Shown here: piece by piece, positions 7,280 through 10,599 of the stretch
How positions within the stretch are numbered: position 1 is the first letter of the stretch
How the letters are laid out: every line of letters starts with the position of its first letter
From: Clostridia bacterium
GTDB lineage: Bacteria > Bacillota > Clostridia > Christensenellales > UBA1242
DNA length: 10,599 bases
Assembly (NCBI GenBank): GCA_028702545.1
Contig: JAQVOQ010000034.1
Location: forward strand, 1-10,599
Direction: 5' to 3'
Made by a program: the position numbers and the translations under genes
Notes under the pieces: generated by a model
What the model was told of the DNA's origin: nothing
Seen by the model: only the letters and a program-made list of their open reading frames with translations
The model's database searches: none

Positions 7280-8365
7280 AAGATACTCTTTCGATTTGGC
7301 TACTATGCTGTTGCAGATGTTTTTGTACCCTTCTTTTCCGTTAATCAATGTAGGAAATTGACTAGTGTTGCTGTATATTTTATCGTTACACTTTGCAATT
7401 TTTAAAAGCGTTTCTATTCTTGTGTTTTTTGTTGAATGCGAACAAATGTAAGCATTTTTGCCAAAAACAAATGAAAACGCAGAGCCGTGAAAGGAATTTG
7501 TGATGAAGAATGTTGCGTCATTTATTAATTTTAGGAAGTCTACTGGACCGGCTATGTTTATAACTCTATCTACCCCATCAATTACGATAGTATCATCCCC
7601 AAATATGGCATAAACAGGAAGCTTTTCCTTACTTTTTATAAAATTAACACATCTTTCAATATGTTCAGATTTTTCCATTGCATAAAGAAGGATATAGTTT
7701 TTGTCTTTGATTTTTAGATTGCTTTCGTGTGACAATTTAAGCCAATGCTCGGCAGATAACAAGAACACAGGATCACACGATAAAAGTATTTCTTTGCTTG
7801 GCAATAGATTTTTGGTGTTTACAACACCACTCTCCTCTCTAAAAGAAAGATAATCGAAATGCGATAAATATTTTTTAACAAATTCAATGTCCAATTTTGA
7901 AAGCGTTTCTTTTCCGTAGCTAGACGAAAAACTTATTTTTTTGTAACTGCCAGAAAAAGGCAAATAATAGAAAGAACAGCCATTTGTCAATTCTGTGTTT
8001 AATATTTGGTCACTACCAGAAATTATTGTTTTGTATTTTAACAAATAGTCTTCACAAATATCATTTGTATAAAATTGTTTATCGGATAGTGTATAGTGTT
8101 TTTTTTGGAATGAGATGAATGCTTTTTTTCGTCTATAGTTTTGTCTATATTTGGTATCAGTAATTCTTTTAAATATTTGATAGGCTTTTCTTACTAGGCT
8201 GTGTTTCGGCTTTTTAAAAGGATTAAAGTCAATTATCTCGGATTCGCCTATGTTGTCATTGATGTATTTTTGTAATGCGTCTGCTTGAAGATTAGCGCCA
8301 TAATTTTGTGCGCTATGGAAAGTCACTATCCCAATCTTTTTTTTGCTATCCATATATTTTTTCAT
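7262..8365 (-). CDS. Polysaccharide pyruvyl transferase family protein (copy 2)
   Basis: A second member of the CsaB/WcaK-like family, up to 367 residues, expected to act on a nascent glycan in the cytoplasm. Landmarks parallel those of the plus-strand copy: KIGIVTFHSAQNYGANLQADAL near the start, GSDQILN (117-123), FREES (175-179), DP (198-199) and NSFHG (290-294). The two copies share the motifs but differ through most of their length, so they are old paralogues or separately acquired genes and probably have different substrates. The start is ambiguous. The ATG at 8365 is only 2-3 bases from an AAGGA, while the in-frame ATG at 8353 (giving MDSKKKIGIV) is 14 bases from it and better matches the usual family N-terminus. 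It overlaps the upstream glycosyltransferase gene by 8 or 20 bp accordingly. An A8 tract follows shortly after the second ATG. Confidence 0.87.
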   Translation of the reverse strand: MKKYMDSKKKIGIVTFHSAQNYGANLQADALQKYINDNIGESEIIDFNPFKKPKHSLVRKAYQIFKRITDTKYRQNYRRKKAFISFQKKHYTLSDKQFYTNDICEDYLLKYKTIISGSDQILNTELTNGCSFYYLPFSGSYKKISFSSSYGKETLSKLDIEFVKKYLSHFDYLSFREESGVVNTKNLLPSKEILLSCDPVFLLSAEHWLKLSHESNLKIKDKNYILLYAMEKSEHIERCVNFIKSKEKLPVYAIFGDDTIVIDGVDRVINIAGPVDFLKLINDATFFITNSFHGSAFSFVFGKNAYICSHSTKNTRIETLLKIAKCNDKIYSNTSQFPTLINGKEGYKNICNSIVAKSKEYLNHSLR

Positions 8366-9425
8366 ATTCCTTCATAATAATATCGTTTGAAAACCTGGTC
8401 ATATCACATTTTTTTCTGAATTTCTTTTGCGTTTCAAAATCGTTAATGATGTGTTGACTCCAAACAATTTCTCCATCTTCGAGTGGTAGGTACAATATAT
8501 TTCCTGCATCTGTGCACATTGGAACACCCGTTGAAGCAAAACATTTCAGCCCAGTTGCTTGTGCTTCTATGGCAACAATTCCGAAACCCTCAATTCTCGA
8601 TGGAAAAATCATATAGTGAGATTCTTTAAGTGAAGAATAGACATCAGAGTTCTTTTCTTTAAAGAAAACATTTTTTTCAATTGAATTGTTTTTAATATAT
8701 GAATTCATCTTATCAAAATACGATTTCTCAATTTCTTCCCCAATAAATACTATTGTTGAATTTGGGTATTGAGAAATCATCTCTTTGAGAACTTTTAACG
8801 AAAATAATTGATTTTTCAAATTCGAAAACCCGCCAATTTGAATTAATCGTATTGGTTCAACATTAGGATTGCCAGGAGAGAACAAGAATTTATTTTCATC
8901 ATATGTATTCAAAACCGGGAATGATGCAGCTTTTTCTCCATATGCCGATAAGCAAGCTTCTTTTGAACAGCCAATTAGGTGTGTGGCATTTTTAACAATT
9001 GCATTCCTTTCTATCGAAAACAAAAAACGATTGGCAATGTTCCCTGTTCCGTGGAACGCTATATTTGTGTGATTAATTATTGTTTTAACACCCATTTTCT
9101 TAGCTCGCTTTATAAAAGGGTATCCAACGTTTTCTTTGAAACTATGTACAACATCATATTTGCCTTTACTAATCAGCTTTTTTGCTATTTTTTTGTAAAA
9201 GTTTGCAGAAAAATATCTGAAAAATTTGCCACTTTTTTCTTTGAAATAATATGTTGAAACCTCAAGACTATCTAATTCTTCTAAATAATAGGTGTTATTG
9301 TTATCAAAATAAACAAGATCAAATTTCCACCCCTTTTTTAAAAAGTGACGTATTATTCTCATAAAAACAGCTGGCACTCCAGTTTTACTCAAATCGCTTG
9401 CGGCAATAATCAAACATCTTTTCAT
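8346..9425 (-). CDS. GT4-family glycosyltransferase (second)
   Basis: A 359-residue GT-B-fold retaining glycosyltransferase. The N-terminal domain begins MKRCLIIAASDLSKTGVPAV, with the small-residue loop after the first strand, and includes DVVHSF (91-96). The donor-binding half starts near 192 (IRLIQIGGFSNLKNQ, with K204-N205 at the usual position) and carries E-x7-E at E279/E287 (SRIEGFGIVAIEA). This E-G-F-G form is more canonical than that of the first glycosyltransferase (E-A-N-P), consistent with a different donor or acceptor. Sugar specificity cannot be predicted. AGGA lies 9 bases before the ATG at 9425. It is the first gene of the minus-strand pair and overlaps the pyruvyl transferase gene, so the two are probably cotranscribed from the divergent intergenic region at 9426-9499. 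Confidence 0.9.
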   Translation of the reverse strand: MKRCLIIAASDLSKTGVPAVFMRIIRHFLKKGWKFDLVYFDNNNTYYLEELDSLEVSTYYFKEKSGKFFRYFSANFYKKIAKKLISKGKYDVVHSFKENVGYPFIKRAKKMGVKTIINHTNIAFHGTGNIANRFLFSIERNAIVKNATHLIGCSKEACLSAYGEKAASFPVLNTYDENKFLFSPGNPNVEPIRLIQIGGFSNLKNQLFSLKVLKEMISQYPNSTIVFIGEEIEKSYFDKMNSYIKNNSIEKNVFFKEKNSDVYSSLKESHYMIFPSRIEGFGIVAIEAQATGLKCFASTGVPMCTDAGNILYLPLEDGEIVWSQHIINDFETQKKFRKKCDMTRFSNDIIMKEYEKIYG

Positions 9426-9499
9426 TTACTTATTTCCTGTTTCAGTATTTTACTATTATTTATTATAAATAACCATTATAATATTTTGGAGGTTTAAGT
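9426..9499. promoter_or_regulatory. Divergent intergenic promoter region with a dyad
   Basis: This 74-bp, very AT-rich gap separates the divergent starts and must hold the promoter of the minus-strand pair, and probably one for rfbF. Several -10-like hexamers are visible on both strands (for example TATAAA at 9464-9469 on plus and TATAAT as complement of 9462-9467), but no good -35 is found at standard spacing, so exact promoters are not assigned. TATAAT at 9477-9482 is too close to the rfbF ribosome binding site to be its -10. A perfect 7-bp inverted repeat with a 3-bp centre (TTATTTA at 9456-9462, TAAATAA at 9466-9472) sits in the middle and could be an operator, or chance in AT-rich DNA. 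Confidence 0.45.
9488..9492 (+). promoter_or_regulatory. Strong ribosome binding site of rfbF
   Basis: GGAGG at 9488-9492, 7 bases before the ATG at 9500, is the best Shine-Dalgarno match in the window and fixes the rfbF start. It suggests higher translation than for the overlapping genes upstream. Confidence 0.75.
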
Positions 9500-10276
9500 A
9501 TGAAAGTAGTTATTTTGGCCGGAGGGCTTGGAACTCGTATATCAGAAGAATCACAATTCAAACCAAAACCAATGATTGAAATAGGAGAAATGCCAATTCT
9601 TTGGCACATTATGAAACTATATTCATCATATGGATTTAATGAATTTATTGTTTGCGCAGGATATAAACAAGATTATATCAAGAAGTGGTTTAGGGATTAT
9701 TCTCTTATTACTTCTGATGTCACTTTTGATTTTACTCAAAAAGACAAAATGATTATTCACGAGAAACATACAGAACCTTGGAAAGTCACAATTGTGGACA
9801 CAGGTTTAACCACCCAAACAGGGGGAAGAATCAAAAGAATTAAAGATTATGTGGAGAACGAAACATTCATGCTCACTTATGGTGATGCGGTTGGCGATAT
9901 TAACATCAAAGAACTATTAGATTATCACAAATCGCATGGCAAAATAGGTACTGTATCAGTATATAACTTTGCCCAAAACAAGGGTGTTTTGGAAATTAAT
10001 AATGGCAAAGTCGAAGCTTTTAGAGAAAAATCAGATTTAGATGGTGACTTAATCAATATTGGCTTTATGGTCTTTGAACCAGCATTCTTTGATTGCATTG
10101 AAGGAGATGAAACGGTTCTTGAGAAAGATCCAATGACATCTTTAATTGCTGGCAATCAACTTATGGCATATACCCATAAAGGCTATTGGCAATGTATGGA
10201 CACCTTAAGAGAAAAAGAAAAATTAGAAAAACTTTGGAATAGCGGTAACGCTCCATGGAAGATTTGGAAAGAATAA
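9500..10276 (+). CDS. rfbF: Glucose-1-phosphate cytidylyltransferase
   Basis: Makes CDP-glucose from CTP and alpha-D-glucose 1-phosphate (EC 2.7.7.33), the entry step to CDP-linked deoxy and dideoxy sugars, in the cytoplasm. The 258-residue length matches the family closely. The N-terminus has the nucleotidyltransferase signature (VVILAGGLGTRISEESQFKP, G8-R13 with K23 following), then PMIEIGEMPILWHIMKLYSSYG (24-45), typical of RfbF. A metal-binding YGD is at 127-129, INIGFMVFEP lies at 186-194, and the C-terminal GYWQCMDTLREKEKLEKLW is characteristic of cytidylyltransferases acting on glucose 1-phosphate rather than thymidylyl- or uridylyltransferases. The rfbG start follows 1 base after the stop, so the two are surely cotranscribed. 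High confidence in function. Confidence 0.96.
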   Translation: MKVVILAGGLGTRISEESQFKPKPMIEIGEMPILWHIMKLYSSYGFNEFIVCAGYKQDYIKKWFRDYSLITSDVTFDFTQKDKMIIHEKHTEPWKVTIVDTGLTTQTGGRIKRIKDYVENETFMLTYGDAVGDINIKELLDYHKSHGKIGTVSVYNFAQNKGVLEINNGKVEAFREKSDLDGDLINIGFMVFEPAFFDCIEGDETVLEKDPMTSLIAGNQLMAYTHKGYWQCMDTLREKEKLEKLWNSGNAPWKIWKE

Positions 10277-10277
10277 T

Positions 10278-10599
10278 ATGGATTTATCGTTTTATAAAAA
10301 TAAAGTTGTATTGATAACTGGTCATACTGGTTTTAAAGGCAGTTGGCTCTGCAAAATTTTAATTAACTCTGGAGCAAAAGTTGTTGGCTATTCTCTAGAA
10401 GCACCAACAAAACCAAATCTTTTTAAGTTGTCAAAAGTTGAAAATCAAATGGTTTCTATTATTGGTGATATCCGTGATTATGAACATTTAAAAAAAGTAT
10501 TTGATAGATATCAACCAGAACTTGTTTTCCATTTAGCGGCACAACCAATCGTTAGAGAATCATATATCGATCCACGATATACATATGAAACAAACGTTA
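10278..10599 (+). CDS. rfbG: CDP-glucose 4,6-dehydratase, N-terminal part (cut by window edge)
   Basis: An NAD-dependent short-chain dehydrogenase/reductase enzyme converting CDP-glucose to CDP-4-keto-6-deoxyglucose (EC 4.2.1.45). The 107 residues in the window show the Rossmann start MDLSFYKNKVVLITGHTGFK, with the GHTGFKG dinucleotide loop (15-21) and the following SWL that are distinctive of RfbG. GDIRD (63-67) and HLAAQPIVRESY (85-96) follow, the latter being the usual NAD-contacting strand. The catalytic Tyr-x3-Lys lies beyond the window. Translation starts 1 base after the rfbF stop, using a weak GGA inside the end of rfbF. The next step (for example an RfbH-type 3-dehydratase, an epimerase or a branching enzyme) would be downstream and determines which sugar is made. 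Confidence 0.94.
   Translation, partial: MDLSFYKNKVVLITGHTGFKGSWLCKILINSGAKVVGYSLEAPTKPNLFKLSKVENQMVSIIGDIRDYEHLKKVFDRYQPELVFHLAAQPIVRESYIDPRYTYETNV

Noticed and set aside
8869..9257. Two overlapping plus-strand open frames within the second glycosyltransferase
   Set aside because: They are antisense to a canonical GT4 gene and lack ribosome binding sites and recognisable domains.
9477..9482. TATAAT as the -10 of rfbF
   Set aside because: It would put the transcript start at about 9489, inside the Shine-Dalgarno GGAGG, leaving no ribosome binding site on the message.
1..10599. CRISPR array, tRNA or rRNA genes, riboswitches
   Set aside because: No regularly spaced repeats, cloverleaf-like segments or conserved RNA elements were seen. 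Almost all of the window is protein-coding.

Overview
The window is part of a surface-polysaccharide (capsule or exopolysaccharide) locus from a low-GC bacterium, most likely a Gram-positive Bacillota (Firmicutes). The DNA is strongly AT-rich, genes are densely packed, Shine-Dalgarno sites are purine-rich (GGAG/GGAGG), and a fragment of an IS3-family insertion sequence is present. TGA is used as a stop and tryptophans are read from TGG, so this is the standard bacterial code and not a mycoplasma-type code. No taxon is recognised more precisely.

Layout. Positions 1-126 are the right end of an IS3-family element: the last 25 codons of the transposase, then a terminal inverted repeat ending in ...CA at 126. 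Sixteen bases further on starts a tightly overlapping plus-strand block of six genes (143-7270): a GT4 glycosyltransferase, an unrecognised membrane protein with one N-terminal and three C-terminal membrane segments around a large external domain, an O-antigen ligase/Wzy-type polymerase, a polysaccharide pyruvyl transferase family protein, a protein-kinase-fold enzyme resembling lipopolysaccharide/Kdo kinases, and a Wzx-type flippase. Adjacent genes overlap by 1-17 bp or are 1 bp apart, which suggests one translationally coupled operon.

A minus-strand pair follows (9425 down to 7262): a second GT4 glycosyltransferase and a second, divergent pyruvyl transferase family protein. The latter converges on the flippase gene with a 9-bp overlap. 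A 74-bp AT-rich divergent intergenic region then separates this pair from a plus-strand CDP-sugar module: rfbF (glucose-1-phosphate cytidylyltransferase) and the beginning of rfbG (CDP-glucose 4,6-dehydratase), cut by the window edge.

How it could work together (inference): RfbF and RfbG make CDP-4-keto-6-deoxyglucose, the precursor of 3,6-dideoxy or branched sugars. The glycosyltransferases build a lipid-linked repeat unit, which the kinase-fold and pyruvyl-transferase-family proteins may decorate with phosphate or pyruvyl ketal. The flippase exports the unit and the Wzy-like protein polymerises or ligates it. No initiating phosphoglycosyltransferase or chain-length regulator is in the window. 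The least explained gene is the membrane protein at 1215-2573, whose topology resembles an FtsX/MacB-type permease without an ATPase partner here. There is no gene-free stretch longer than 300 bases.
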